Assembly: GCA_963835935.1 (NCBI GenBank)
Contig: CAWIHK010000005.1
Location: 62,001-126,000, forward strand
Source: CAWIHK01 sp963835935
GTDB lineage: Bacteria > Bacteroidota > Ignavibacteria > UBA10030 > CAVZMI01
Direction of reading: 5' to 3'
Length of the DNA stretch: 64,000 bases
The notes under the pieces were generated by a model. That model was not told the origin of the DNA and searched no databases. It saw nothing but the letters and a program-made list of their open reading frames with translations. Numbering within the stretch: the stretch's first letter is position 1; each line of letters begins with the position of its first letter. This document shows positions 16,952 through 25,808 of this stretch, piece after piece. The position numbers and the translations under genes were made by a program.

Positions 16952-17827
16952 ATGTTCGTGATCATAGGAATTGCTATTGTCCTGATTTCGGTTCTCGGTG
17001 GTTTTTTTATGGAAGGAGGTCCGGCAGGAGTATTATTCCAATGGGCTGAGTTTTTGATTATTGTGGGAGCCTCTGTCGGCGCACTTCTTATTTCAACCCC
17101 TCAAAAAATCATGAAGAAAATAATCGCACACCTTTTCAATACTTTAAAAGGTGATCCGTATTCAAAAGACCGTTATATCGAATTACTTAAAACGCTTTAT
17201 GAGTTCTTCCAAATAGCACAACGTGACGGCCTCATTAGTATTGAACAGCACGTTGAGAAACCACACGAGAGTACGATTTTTCGAAAAAATCCTTTTTTAC
17301 TTTCCCAGTCTCATGCTCTGGAATTTTTTACGGACACGATGAAAATGTTATTGAACGGAAGTCTTCCGGCATATGAAGTTGAGTTGTTGATGGATACAGA
17401 CCTTGAAACCCATCATGCAGAATCTAATAAGTCGCCGACTATTCTTCAGCGCATCGGCGATTCTCTTCCGGGACTCGGAATCGTCGCGGCCGTTCTTGGA
17501 ATTGTAATTACTATGCAAGCCATCAACGGTCCGCCGGAAGAGATCGGACACAAAGTTGCGGCTGCCCTTGTCGGAACTTTCACGGGTATCTTGCTTTCGT
17601 ACGGATTTGTTCAGCCCCTTGCCGGGATAATCGAACAATTGAACGATGCAGAAGCTCGGTATCTGCAGTGTATAAAAGCAGGAGTTCTTGCATTCGCAAA
17701 AGGAACTCCGCCAATTCTTGCAATTGAATATGCTCGTCGATCGATCTACACCTACGATCGTCCGTCTTTCGAAGAAACAGAGAGAACATGCCGCGGGATG
17801 AATACATCGACGCCGACTTCAGTATAA
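16952..17827 (+). CDS. motA: Flagellar stator protein MotA
   Basis: The 291-residue product has four membrane spans: two near residues 1-20 and 30-50, and two near 165-185 and 200-220. The C-terminal pair includes GDSLPGLGIVAAVLGIVITM and KVAAALVGTFTGILLSYGF, the MotA/PomA signature with its channel-lining Pro and Thr residues. The cytoplasmic loop in between carries charged residues that contact FliG. MotA with MotB forms the proton channel that drives the flagellar motor. It is 26 bp before motB. No other flagellar gene is visible. Confidence 0.94.
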   Translation: MFVIIGIAIVLISVLGGFFMEGGPAGVLFQWAEFLIIVGASVGALLISTPQKIMKKIIAHLFNTLKGDPYSKDRYIELLKTLYEFFQIAQRDGLISIEQHVEKPHESTIFRKNPFLLSQSHALEFFTDTMKMLLNGSLPAYEVELLMDTDLETHHAESNKSPTILQRIGDSLPGLGIVAAVLGIVITMQAINGPPEEIGHKVAAALVGTFTGILLSYGFVQPLAGIIEQLNDAEARYLQCIKAGVLAFAKGTPPILAIEYARRSIYTYDRPSFEETERTCRGMNTSTPTSV

Positions 17828-17853
17828 AATTTAAAGCACGAGATATGTAAAAG

Positions 17854-18654
17854 ATGAGCGAAAGCGATCAACAGACACAGATTCGTATCGTAAAAAAATC
17901 GGGTGGCCATGACGGACATCATGGCGGCGCATGGAAAGTCGCGTACGCCGATTTTATAACAGCGATGATGGCGTTGTTCATCGTTCTTTGGATCGTTGGT
18001 CAAAGCAAACAGGTGAAAAATGCAGTTGCCTCCTACTTCAAAGATCCTACTGCAAAAACTAAAGTTGATAAAGGAGGATCTGGATCAGGTGGAGGAGTGG
18101 AAGATATTGAGAAAGAAAAAATATTGGAAGAAATTCGAGATCAAATCCGGCAGGCGATTTCGGCTGTTCCCGATATTCAGGAGCTTGCCGGCCAGGTGAA
18201 GATGGATGTGATAGACGAAGGGCTGAGAATTGAATTGACGGAATCATCGAACACATATTTTTTCGATGTGGGTACGGCAAAACTAAAACCTCAGGCGGCA
18301 AAGATTCTTGATCTCATTGCGGAGACTGTCGGAAAATTGCCTAATCAAATCGCAGTAGAAGGACACACTGACAGCAGGCCGTATTCATCGTCACGAGGTT
18401 ATACAAATTGGGAACTCTCGGTGGATCGCGCGAATTCAGCGCGGCGGGTTTTAGAATCCGGCGGCTTGAGGCCGAAACAAATAGACGAGATTCGGGGATA
18501 TGCCGATTCTAAATTGAAAAATGTTGAAAATCCTTACGATGTTACAAATCGACGAGTCAGCATCATTATTAAACGGGCAAACGAAGAGACTCGCGGCCGA
18601 ATGTCGGCGCTGGATTCCTCGCGATATACGAAAATTACTCCTGCGTTAAAATAA
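17854..18654 (+). CDS. motB: Flagellar stator protein MotB
   Basis: The 266-residue product has the MotB N-terminus with WKVAYADFITAMMALFIVLW, in which the Asp of YADF is the conserved proton-binding residue in the single membrane helix. The C-terminal OmpA-like peptidoglycan-binding domain (about residues 125-250) includes VEGHTDSRPY, WELSVDRANSARRVLE and RRVSIIIKR, and anchors the stator to the cell wall. A Gly-rich stretch (KGGSGSGGGVEDI) links the parts. It follows motA directly and both should be co-expressed. Confidence 0.94.
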   Translation: MSESDQQTQIRIVKKSGGHDGHHGGAWKVAYADFITAMMALFIVLWIVGQSKQVKNAVASYFKDPTAKTKVDKGGSGSGGGVEDIEKEKILEEIRDQIRQAISAVPDIQELAGQVKMDVIDEGLRIELTESSNTYFFDVGTAKLKPQAAKILDLIAETVGKLPNQIAVEGHTDSRPYSSSRGYTNWELSVDRANSARRVLESGGLRPKQIDEIRGYADSKLKNVENPYDVTNRRVSIIIKRANEETRGRMSALDSSRYTKITPALK

Positions 18655-18694
18655 GTTTTACAAAATCTCGTGTAAAAATTAAGTATATTCTTTC

Positions 18695-19594
18695 ATGAAA
18701 AATAATTTTATGCATCGATGTTTTACAATTTTTCTTTTATCGCTCCTGATGATTTCATGTCAAAAAACAGGAGAAGAAAAGTCTAGCAAAATATTTATCG
18801 ACGACCTCCACCATTCCGTCAGAATTCCTCAGCCTGTCCATCGTATTCTTTCTCTCGCGCCGAATATCACCGAGATTATTTATTCGATCGGAGCGGATTC
18901 CATGCTGGTTGGTGTTACCGATTATTGTGATTATCCACTGCAGGCCCGGACAAAACAAAAAGTGGGCGGCATGACGAATCCGGATATCGAACAAATCGTC
19001 GCGCTTCACCCCGATTGTGTATTCATGTCGGTCGAAGGAAACATACAAACCGATTATGAGAAACTCGAAAAGGTGGGAATACCGGTGTTCACCTTTAATC
19101 CAAGAAAAATAGACGACGTTCTTGCGTCGATAAGATCGATCGGCGAAATCATAGGATTGAAAAGGAACGCTGATAGTTTGAATTCACGATTACAACAGAA
19201 GGTGGATTCCATCATCGCAACTGTCGCTTCGTCACCCCGTATTCTAAAAGTTTTTATCTTCGTCGCATTAAAGCCTTTGATGGTAGTGGGAAAGAATTCA
19301 TTCGTGAATGAGTTGATAGAAAAAGCGGGCGGCGCGAATGCAGGCACATTGGGTATCGGCTCGTATCCAATTATGAGCCGGGAGCAAATACTCGACAGTC
19401 AACCCGATTGCCTGATTTTTATGTCCGACATCGGCATGGACAAAGCCGGACTTCTTCGTCAATTTCCCGAGTGGAAGAATTTAAAAGCAGTTCAGGATGA
19501 TAAGATATTTACGGTTGATGCGAGCATCCTTTCAAGGCCGGGCCCGCGAATCGTTGATGGACTGGAATGCCTGACCCGACTGATGCATCAATAA
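18695..19594 (+). CDS. Periplasmic cobalamin/iron-complex binding lipoprotein, BtuF-like
   Basis: The 299-residue product begins with a signal sequence ending in a lipobox (LLMISC, Cys at residue 22), so it is a lipoprotein. The mature part is a helical-backbone metal receptor domain: RILSLAPNITEIIYSIGADS, VGVTDYCDYP, GGMTNPDIEQIVALHPDCVF, and a second lobe with PLMVVGKNSFVNELIEKAGG. This is the BtuF/FecB-type fold that delivers vitamin B12 or siderophores to an ABC importer. The ligand cannot be told. The importer genes are not adjacent. Confidence 0.88.
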   Translation: MKNNFMHRCFTIFLLSLLMISCQKTGEEKSSKIFIDDLHHSVRIPQPVHRILSLAPNITEIIYSIGADSMLVGVTDYCDYPLQARTKQKVGGMTNPDIEQIVALHPDCVFMSVEGNIQTDYEKLEKVGIPVFTFNPRKIDDVLASIRSIGEIIGLKRNADSLNSRLQQKVDSIIATVASSPRILKVFIFVALKPLMVVGKNSFVNELIEKAGGANAGTLGIGSYPIMSREQILDSQPDCLIFMSDIGMDKAGLLRQFPEWKNLKAVQDDKIFTVDASILSRPGPRIVDGLECLTRLMHQ

Positions 19595-20115
19595 GGTGTG
19601 CTGAGTTGTTTTTTCATCTTGTGTGTTTAGAAGTAAAATATGCAGAATAATTTTTGGTGAGATTCTTTAAAAGAAATCAGAAGTAGTAAAAATCAATCAT
19701 TGTCTTCCATGTTCACCCTTCGATCTTCAATCTTCATTCTCCATATATCATCCAGCCGAGTAAAAAATACTTTTTGAGGCGGGACTCCCAGCACGGAAAA
19801 ATATAATTGCAGAAAATTGGTTCGATATCTCACGTGTAAAGTCCCCCACTAAATCGGATTTTTCATTATTTGGAGGGACGGTATCTTTATAGAAATAGAA
19901 ATATGTTATGACCCCAACGGGGTCTGATAATTCAGCTTGGGATGAAATCCCAAGATAGATATCTAATGATACGAACGTCACCCTGAAAGGGTGAGATAAT
20001 TCTTGTTGTGATTAAAGCGGAATGGATAATTATATCACCCCTTCGGGGTTTCATTTTTTTTTATTTATTTTACAAGGGACTTCGTCCCTCGCTATCTTAT
20101 TCCACCCCTTCCAGG
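19595..20115. repeat. Non-coding block with five short-loop hairpins
   Basis: No gene is supported. From 19841 to 20089 there is a run of perfect hairpins with 3-base loops: GACCCC-AAC-GGGGTC (19910-19924), an 8-bp stem CTTGGGAT-GAA-ATCCCAAG (19936-19954), CACCCT-GAA-AGGGTG (19979-19993), ACCCC-TTC-GGGGT (20037-20049, then a T-rich tract) and AGGGAC-TTC-GTCCCT (20075-20089). A GTCCC/GGGAC stem at 19841-19879 resembles one at 45040-45073. The IS4-family element begins 26 bp beyond the last hairpin. Confidence 0.75.
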
Positions 20116-20123
20116 CATGCGCG

Positions 20124-21421
20124 TTAAGATAAGTCTAAAGAACTCATCAAATCGATAAAGTTTTTTCTTTTTCTTTTTTCGTATGAGCAGTAGCGAATGA
20201 TTTTAAAAACAGCTGCTTCACACATAGGGAACACCGATAATTGCTGAACAACATAAAAAAGGTTGCGGTTTATGTACCTCATGAATTTCATGAGACTGAG
20301 TTGTTTGCCGTACATTGCCATGATCGATATTTCCAGTGGTTTGTAAACATATTCATAAAGCAATGTTATCATAATAAGACGCGCATACAACAATACTCGC
20401 AATTGAGTATCTGATACGGTGTGAATTCTATCGAAGCTAAATTCACTCTTCCACGTTTTAAATATACACTCTATTCTCCACCGTAATGCGTACAGCCGAG
20501 ATACCTGTTGAATGGTAAGAGATTCATCAGTAATGGTGGTGAGAAAAATGATCCAGCCCAGTAATTGCAATACATCGTATGAACATGATTTTCCTTTTGC
20601 TTCTTTTTTTGTCTTCATCCTTCTGACATTAGCAATGTTTTCGGGGATTGGCGCGGCTAAAATACGCAGGGTAACGTTCTTATTATTACCGGATACTACC
20701 CGAATGTCCAATGATCCTTCTTTTTTCAATCGCTTCAACAAATCAATCTCTTTCAAAGTATTCGGATCATAGAAACGTATTTTATGTTTGTAGCGACTTA
20801 TTGAATCGGCTTCCTGTTCTTTCATAGATTCAATGCAGGAAGTAATAAAATATCCTCTGTCTCGTAAAACCAAATCGCCTTCTTGCACATCAAGTTTTTG
20901 GGCAACTTTTGCATCATTTTCACTGTACGAATCAATCGAAAATGAAATGAATTTTCCGGAAAGTAACTCATATACGCCTTGAATTCTGGCATTACATACA
21001 TGCGTAGTTCCATTGCGTACTCCGGAGAAAATTTCATATAATTTTGAGGGTAACCGGATTATCGTACTATCCTGTATGAGAACCCGTTTGAAAGTAGATC
21101 GAAAGTAACAAATGTCGGATAGGTGATATTTTTGTTTTATAACCGTCTCCAGTATCTGTTTAAAAAATTCCACGGCTTCTTGTTTAGTCCTATAATAATA
21201 TGCTTGTCGACTTGCATCGCAATTCGTGTCACAAGAAAGTTTAGAAGCTAAATCATTATAGCTCACAGTACCTTTGATAGATTCTTGACAAAGAAATGAG
21301 AGATATTTCTCGGGCAAAATTTTTTTTCCACACGTTTTGAAAATCTACATTCATGGGCTATTCTTTTAATTTCTTCGGTGGATAATGCCGGACATAAGTT
21401 GTGAAGTGATATTGATTCCAT
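20124..21421 (-). CDS. IS4-family transposase (needs a -1 frameshift)
   Basis: The main frame (20124-21317) encodes a DDE transposase with the IS4 YREK signature YALRWRIECIFKTWK and FSIDSYSENDAKVAQKLDVQ/GDLVLRDRGYF. It has no proper start of its own. A second frame starting ATG 21421, behind AAGGAG, supplies the missing first 34 residues (MESISLHNLCPALSTEEIKR onward). The two frames meet at a run of eight A residues (plus-strand T run 21320-21327), where frame 0 reads A-AAA-AAA, a canonical -1 slippery heptamer. Programmed frameshifting or a one-base indel would both explain this; the full product would be about 430 residues. Confidence 0.82.
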
Positions 21422-21432
21422 GAGTATTTCTC

Positions 21433-21474
21433 CTTGTATGTATATAGTATATATACTATATTACAACATACAAG
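21433..21474. promoter_or_regulatory. Nested palindromic operator/promoter region in the IS4 element
   Basis: A perfect 20-bp palindrome (ATATAGTATA followed by its complement, 21442-21461) lies inside a 9-bp inverted repeat CTTGTATGT (21433-21441) and ACATACAAG (21466-21474). It sits in the 100-bp space between the divergent transposase and the 61-residue gene. The small protein is a good candidate to bind here. That link is inference. Confidence 0.55.
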
Positions 21475-21523
21475 TATTTATGATAATAATCAATTATATT
21501 CTCATATACAGGAGATGTGAATT

Positions 21524-21709
21524 ATGGGGTATAAGGTAAAAATGCAGAAGGTAGAACGGCCAACAAATAAGTCCTTTTACATCAATTTCCCTGCTGCTCT
21601 TGCAGAATCATCAAATATTGAAAAAAGTGAAACTTTTGAGTGGGTGGTGCAGGATAGAAATACTTTTGTTCTAAAACGCCTAAAAAAATTGAAATCTTTA
21701 CTAAAATAA
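21524..21709 (+). CDS. Small AbrB/SpoVT-like protein carried by the IS4 element
   Basis: The 61-residue product begins MGYKVKMQKVERPTNKSFYI and continues with NFPAALAESSNIEKSETFEW and a strand VVQDRNTFVLKRL. The swapped-hairpin pattern (basic start, INxPAALAE, IEKxExxEW, FVLKR) resembles AbrB/MazE-type DNA-binding domains; the match is by eye. A good AGGAG site precedes the ATG. It lies wholly inside the element's terminal inverted repeats and is divergent from the transposase, so it may repress transposase expression from the palindrome between them. Confidence 0.65.
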   Translation: MGYKVKMQKVERPTNKSFYINFPAALAESSNIEKSETFEWVVQDRNTFVLKRLKKLKSLLK

Positions 21710-21955
21710 AATTAACTTAACGCGCATGACCAACGGGTGGTTCTGCATATTTCTTTCTCCAATAAAAATTCGATCTTGGTTAAGGATAAAAGCCTCCTGT
21801 TTTGAAATTCTCTCTTTGCCTTTTGACACAACTGGATGGAGCCTATTCTGGACTTTTTCAAAACATCCGGATTATTGAACAGCCCTTGCATTTCATTTCT
21901 CATCTCTGTACTATTAAAATGATTTTTCAAAAAGATAATTGAGAAGGAATATCCA

Positions 21956-22174
21956 ATGAGTTACACTCATCAAAAAGAATTGTTGGAAGATTTGCGCGAC
22001 TTCACCCGGAAATTTTCGCCTGATGATGAATACGTTTTTCAAATGGCAGTGAAGCGTCATAAAGACGACGAAGATCTCGACGCACTTCTGATCGAAAAAC
22101 TGGAAGCGATGCATAAGAAGTATGTCGTCAGAAAACCAAATTTCGACCCAAATTCATTTTTTAAAAAGAAATAA
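21956..22174 (+). CDS. Hypothetical small protein
   Basis: The 72-residue product is charged and helical (HQKELLEDLRDFTRKFSPDD, then DEDLDALLIEKLEAMHKKY) with a Lys-rich tail NSFFKKK. No signal peptide or membrane segment is present and I do not recognise a family. A GAGAAGGA ribosome-binding site precedes the ATG by a normal distance and codon use looks like the neighbours, which supports a real gene. It lies between the IS4 element and the oxidoreductase gene. Confidence 0.55.
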   Translation: MSYTHQKELLEDLRDFTRKFSPDDEYVFQMAVKRHKDDEDLDALLIEKLEAMHKKYVVRKPNFDPNSFFKKK

Positions 22175-22266
22175 TCGATCCAAACCTTAAACTTTCGCCT
22201 TCGTCATCAAAAACATGACTTCGGCGAACAAGCAATCTTGACCTTAACCTTTGCAGGATTTTTACT

Positions 22267-23241
22267 ATGATCAACATCGGCATGACCGGATTCGGAAGCT
22301 TCGCCGACCGCACATTAGCACCGGGGCTGGCAGAATCAAAAATTGCAAAACTTGTGGCGCTGCAAAAACGTGACCGTGCGCGCGCGGAACAAGCAGCAAA
22401 AAAATGGAAATGTAAAGCGTTTACAAACCCAGCAGAACTGATTCGCGATCCGGAAGTGCATGCGATTTACGCTGCCGGACTTAATTCAACCAGATGCGCG
22501 GAAACTATTCTTGCCGCCGAAGCAGGAAAACATGTGCTGGTTGAAAAACCGATGGCGATGAATACCGCCGAATGTATCCGGATGATCGACGCGTGCAAAG
22601 CCAACAACGTGAAATTGATGGTAGCACAGCATGTGCGATTTTCGCCGATCATACAGAAAGTCCGGGAGATAATTCAAAGCGGATGGATAGGCGATGTGAA
22701 TATGATTCATTCCGAATTTATGTTCAATGGAGAGCGTTCAGACCGCACATGGCTTTTCGACCGTAGACTTGCCGGCGGCGGACCGGTTTTCGATGTCGCG
22801 GTTCATTGCATCGACACGATTCGTTATATTCTCAGAGATGAAGTCGTTAAAATTACATCCATTCTAAATCCACAACCGACTTCCGTAGATACGGAACGTT
22901 CTTCGGTTATCACGATGCAATTCAAAAAAGGAACTCTGGCATCCGTTGCCACTTCGTTTGAAGCCGGATGTCTGCAAGTTATGCTCAAGGTTTCTGGCTC
23001 GAAGGGATATATCAGCGTCGATGGATTTACATTCAGCAAATTCAACGGCTTAATTATTCTGAAGACGACAACAGAAGATGGCACAGAGTCGACGAAGAAT
23101 TTTGAAATTCCCGTCGGCGATCTTTATACAGCAGAGATCGATCATTTTGCTGAATGCATTCTAAAAGATAAGCCGTGCCTCATTTCCGGAGAGGAAGGTT
23201 TGGCTAACCAGAGAATTCTTGATGAGGCGATGAAGGGATGA
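22267..23241 (+). CDS. Gfo/Idh/MocA-family oxidoreductase
   Basis: The 324-residue product has an N-terminal Rossmann fold (INIGMTGFGSFADRTLAPGL) and the family motif HVLVEKPMAMNTAECIRMID with the conserved EKP near residue 93. The C-terminal alpha/beta domain includes GGGPVFDVAVHCIDTIRYIL with the catalytic-type Asp/His pair. The family uses NAD(P) to oxidise or reduce sugars, inositols and related compounds. The substrate is not evident and no pathway neighbours are present. It is the last ordinary gene before the IS-rich stretch. Confidence 0.93.
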   Translation: MINIGMTGFGSFADRTLAPGLAESKIAKLVALQKRDRARAEQAAKKWKCKAFTNPAELIRDPEVHAIYAAGLNSTRCAETILAAEAGKHVLVEKPMAMNTAECIRMIDACKANNVKLMVAQHVRFSPIIQKVREIIQSGWIGDVNMIHSEFMFNGERSDRTWLFDRRLAGGGPVFDVAVHCIDTIRYILRDEVVKITSILNPQPTSVDTERSSVITMQFKKGTLASVATSFEAGCLQVMLKVSGSKGYISVDGFTFSKFNGLIILKTTTEDGTESTKNFEIPVGDLYTAEIDHFAECILKDKPCLISGEEGLANQRILDEAMKG

Positions 23242-23441
23242 GATTGCGGAAGGTTGTCTTATGCTTGGAGCACTTTTTTCAGTAGTGTAAATGATGGCTA
23301 ACTTTTTCTAAAACAACGCAATACTTTTGTGAACCTCTAATATTCATTTTCTGTGAGCAAAAGTATTGAGCGACCACAATACTCTTCTCCAAATGTGGGA
23401 GCGACGTTGTTTTGGTTTATACGACGGGCCACCGCCGATAT

Positions 23442-23999
23442 TCATTTAAGAAATTCTTTAAGCTTATTGAAGCTAAATCCAACTCCAGAAATATTCGGTT
23501 CAAGAATGACAGACTTTACGATTGCTCTGCCAAGTCCTGGCATTAATTCTTTTCTGACCTTGAATTGTGACAAATCCTTCTTCGATTCAATATCTTGGAA
23601 AAGAGTTTTAATGATTGCGACAACATCTGTTTCATTCTTACATAATATTTTAAGCGGAATAATGATGAAGCTAAAATCGTTCGCATCGGGTACTCTATTG
23701 GCTAAAGCTTTAAAGATATGTGGATTGGTTCTCGTGACGAGAATAGCGGGGAGTAGATCTTGAGCATCATCACCGTTGATATGGTGCCACGACAATATCT
23801 CAGTATCAAAATGTCCAATATCTCCGACACCAATGATGACTGCTGATTCGTTTTTAGATGCCCATTCAGCCATGCTACTAAAATTCTTTCTTAAAACATC
23901 CGAGAGTGGTTCTTGCCAACCATAATCGAGAAGATAAATGAAGTAATCTATCTTGGCATTTGGAGAAAGTATATCAAGACTCTGAATCATCAGTCCCAT
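23442..23999 (-). CDS. Hypothetical protein adjoining the IS1634-family insertion
   Basis: The 185-residue product is not recognised. It shows alternating hydrophobic strands (ESAVIIGVGDIGHF, FSFIIIPLKILC) and helices, suggesting a soluble alpha/beta fold; there is no signal or membrane segment. GAGAGGGG lies about eight bases before ATG 23999. The first ~20 codons and the upstream leader lie inside the 111-bp repeat that was duplicated by the IS, so the IS separated this gene from whatever lay upstream while leaving its start intact. Codon use resembles the surrounding accessory region. Confidence 0.55.
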   Translation of the reverse strand: MGLMIQSLDILSPNAKIDYFIYLLDYGWQEPLSDVLRKNFSSMAEWASKNESAVIIGVGDIGHFDTEILSWHHINGDDAQDLLPAILVTRTNPHIFKALANRVPDANDFSFIIIPLKILCKNETDVVAIIKTLFQDIESKKDLSQFKVRKELMPGLGRAIVKSVILEPNISGVGFSFNKLKEFLK

Positions 24000-24047
24000 G
24001 TAATAACCCCTCTCGGAAAAAGTACTTTTATTGCAAAAAGTCTGCCT
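23937..24047. repeat. Left copy of the long direct repeat flanking the IS1634-family element
   Basis: This 111-bp stretch, ending 3 bp before the element, recurs in the same orientation at 25697-25808 with one substitution and one extra A. It contains the start codon of the 185-residue gene. It is read as a very long target-site duplication. Confidence 0.85.
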
Positions 24048-24050
24048 CCC

Positions 24051-25693
24051 GACTTGTCCAAATTAGTATGGCAAAGAATGTGGCTCAAAAAAGAAGGCTA
24101 AATCAATCATGAATAGCCAATTATTTTTAAGAGAAGATCAACTTCATTTGGGATGTCAGATCTCAGCGTTATTTTTTCTCCAGTAAAAGTATCAACTAAG
24201 GTGGCATCAGTCACACCCTTCAATAATTTCAAAATCGCTTTCGTAGATTTACCAGTTTTGATTTCCAAGTATTTGCACAACGCCAATGCTGCAAAACAAA
24301 TGAGTGTATGAACTTCAATTGCCTCCTGCTTAAAATGGTAGATGGGTCGAATCTGCAAATCACTTTTTGTAACCCTAAACGCCTGTTCGACACGCCAAAG
24401 ATTGTGGTAGTGTTCAATAACAAGACGATCACTCGACTCTGATTTTGAAAGATTTGTGTAATACCCTTTGATACCAAGTAGTAACTTTGTTTTTTCAACG
24501 AGTGACGAATTGAGTGTGTAGGAATTGTTTTCCGATGTAATAAATTTTACTCGCTTTATCGTTCCAGGATTCTTGAGAATGTTCTCTGCTTTTGCAATTC
24601 CTTTTTCCATTTCTCGTTTGTCTTTGGCAAATCTCTTCGCGGAAAATTCGCACACCAAATCACCAAGATCTGTTTCTAAACGAATTGTTGTCGTGTCCTT
24701 CTGATTTAGTTGTGCGCTAATTGTCTTGATACACTTCAGCGGTAGGTTTGCTACTCTGGCACCGACAATATACTGGAGTTTTGAAGAGCGAAGAGCTTTG
24801 ATGTTGTCGGCACTAATCATTGCAGCATCGGCAACAACAGTGAACGTCTTAATCTTGTGTTTTCGCTTAAAACGCTTAATAACAGGCACTAATGTGTGCC
24901 CCTCAAATTTCTTCCCTTCAAATATTTGATAGCCGACGGGAAATCCTTTATCGGTAACTAAGAGTCCGAGAACGATCTGTGGTTGATTGAATTTGTTATC
25001 TTTTGAAAATCCACATTGTCGCAGTTCATCCGTTTCGGAACTCTCAAAGTACAACGTCGTGACATCATAAAAGACGAGAGAAAAATCGAACTCGAATTCT
25101 TTTCGAGCCATCGCAAGAACATCCGATTCAATGGTGGATTTCATTTTGAGAAATGTCGGAAGCTGTCTATATAAATCTTGCCGTGTATGTTCAATGCCGA
25201 TGAACTCTTTGAGAAATTCTATTGACTGGAGTTTCGATCCCGGTTCAATGATGCGGGTAATTACCAAGTCAAGAAAAAGTTTATTTCGCAACCAATGAAA
25301 CTTGAATACCTTGCATAAGGTATATAAACTTTCATACACGAGGACATATCGAAATCCAAGATATCGTAATTGTTTCGGTTGGATATTAGTTGAGGGTAAT
25401 GACTTTGAAAAAAGGGGTTGTTGTTTTGTTTCTTTCTCGATCCAGTCGGTTGCAGCTTCTTTTAATGCTTGTATCTCTTTTTTGTCATGTGCACTACCAA
25501 TATGTTTGACAACGATTAATTTACGATCTTCGTATCGTACGACTTGTATTGCTGTGGCTTTGGAACCGGTCTTCGTCTCACGAATATGAAACATGCCTGA
25601 AATTTACCCTTAGTATGACAACCCCTCATAAATTTAATCATTTTGTTCCATTTTCTAATCCTTTTTTAATGTGTAACTCTATTTGGACAAGTC
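24051..25693 (-). mobile_element. IS1634-family insertion sequence
   Basis: The element runs between 13-bp perfect inverted repeats, GACTTGTCCAAAT at 24051-24063 and its complement at 25681-25693, for 1643 bp. It carries one transposase gene on the minus strand. It is flanked by near-identical 111/112-bp direct repeats. IS1634-family elements are known for unusually long and variable target duplications, which fits. Confidence 0.88.
24107..25594 (-). CDS. IS1634-family transposase
   Basis: The 495-residue product starts MFHIRETKTGSKATAIQVVR, the usual IS1634/IS1549-like N-terminus, and continues RKLIVVKHIGSAHDKKEIQA. The DDE core is visible: FSLVFYDVTTLYFES (first Asp), KTFTVVADAAMISADNIKAL (second Asp) and YHNLWRVEQAFRVTKSDLQI (Glu). 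Length and domain order are complete, with no stop or frameshift, so the element may still be active. It occupies nearly the whole IS. Confidence 0.93.
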   Translation of the reverse strand: MFHIRETKTGSKATAIQVVRYEDRKLIVVKHIGSAHDKKEIQALKEAATDWIEKETKQQPLFSKSLPSTNIQPKQLRYLGFRYVLVYESLYTLCKVFKFHWLRNKLFLDLVITRIIEPGSKLQSIEFLKEFIGIEHTRQDLYRQLPTFLKMKSTIESDVLAMARKEFEFDFSLVFYDVTTLYFESSETDELRQCGFSKDNKFNQPQIVLGLLVTDKGFPVGYQIFEGKKFEGHTLVPVIKRFKRKHKIKTFTVVADAAMISADNIKALRSSKLQYIVGARVANLPLKCIKTISAQLNQKDTTTIRLETDLGDLVCEFSAKRFAKDKREMEKGIAKAENILKNPGTIKRVKFITSENNSYTLNSSLVEKTKLLLGIKGYYTNLSKSESSDRLVIEHYHNLWRVEQAFRVTKSDLQIRPIYHFKQEAIEVHTLICFAALALCKYLEIKTGKSTKAILKLLKGVTDATLVDTFTGEKITLRSDIPNEVDLLLKIIGYS

Positions 25694-25696
25694 AGG

Positions 25697-25808
25697 AATG
25701 AAAGTAATCTATCTTGGCATTTGGAGAAAGTATATCAAGACTATGAATCATCAGTCCCATGTAATAACCCCTCTCGGAAAAAGTACTTTTATTGCAAAAA
25801 GTCTGCCT
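25697..25808. repeat. Right copy of the long direct repeat flanking the IS1634-family element
   Basis: This 112-bp copy starts 4 bp after the right inverted repeat and matches 23937-24047 with one substitution and one indel. It duplicates the first 20 codons of the 185-residue minus-strand gene, which here run into a stop at the IS edge. From 25809 to about 26071 no gene is supported. Confidence 0.85.

Larger units (their letters stand above)
20116..21728 (-). mobile_element. IS4-family insertion sequence with a passenger gene
   Basis: The element is bounded by a 13-bp perfect terminal inverted repeat, CATGCGCGTTAAG at 20116-20128 and its complement at 21716-21728; similarity continues a few bases inward. 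Total length is 1613 bp. It encodes an IS4-type transposase on the minus strand and a divergent 61-residue protein on the plus strand. The two face away from a nested palindrome at 21433-21474. No convincing direct target duplication is visible at the edges, so the flanks may have changed since insertion. Confidence 0.85.

Noticed and set aside
19748..19981. Minus-strand frame of 77 codons beside the hairpin array
   Set aside because: It is made largely from the repeated hairpin sequences and has no start signal.
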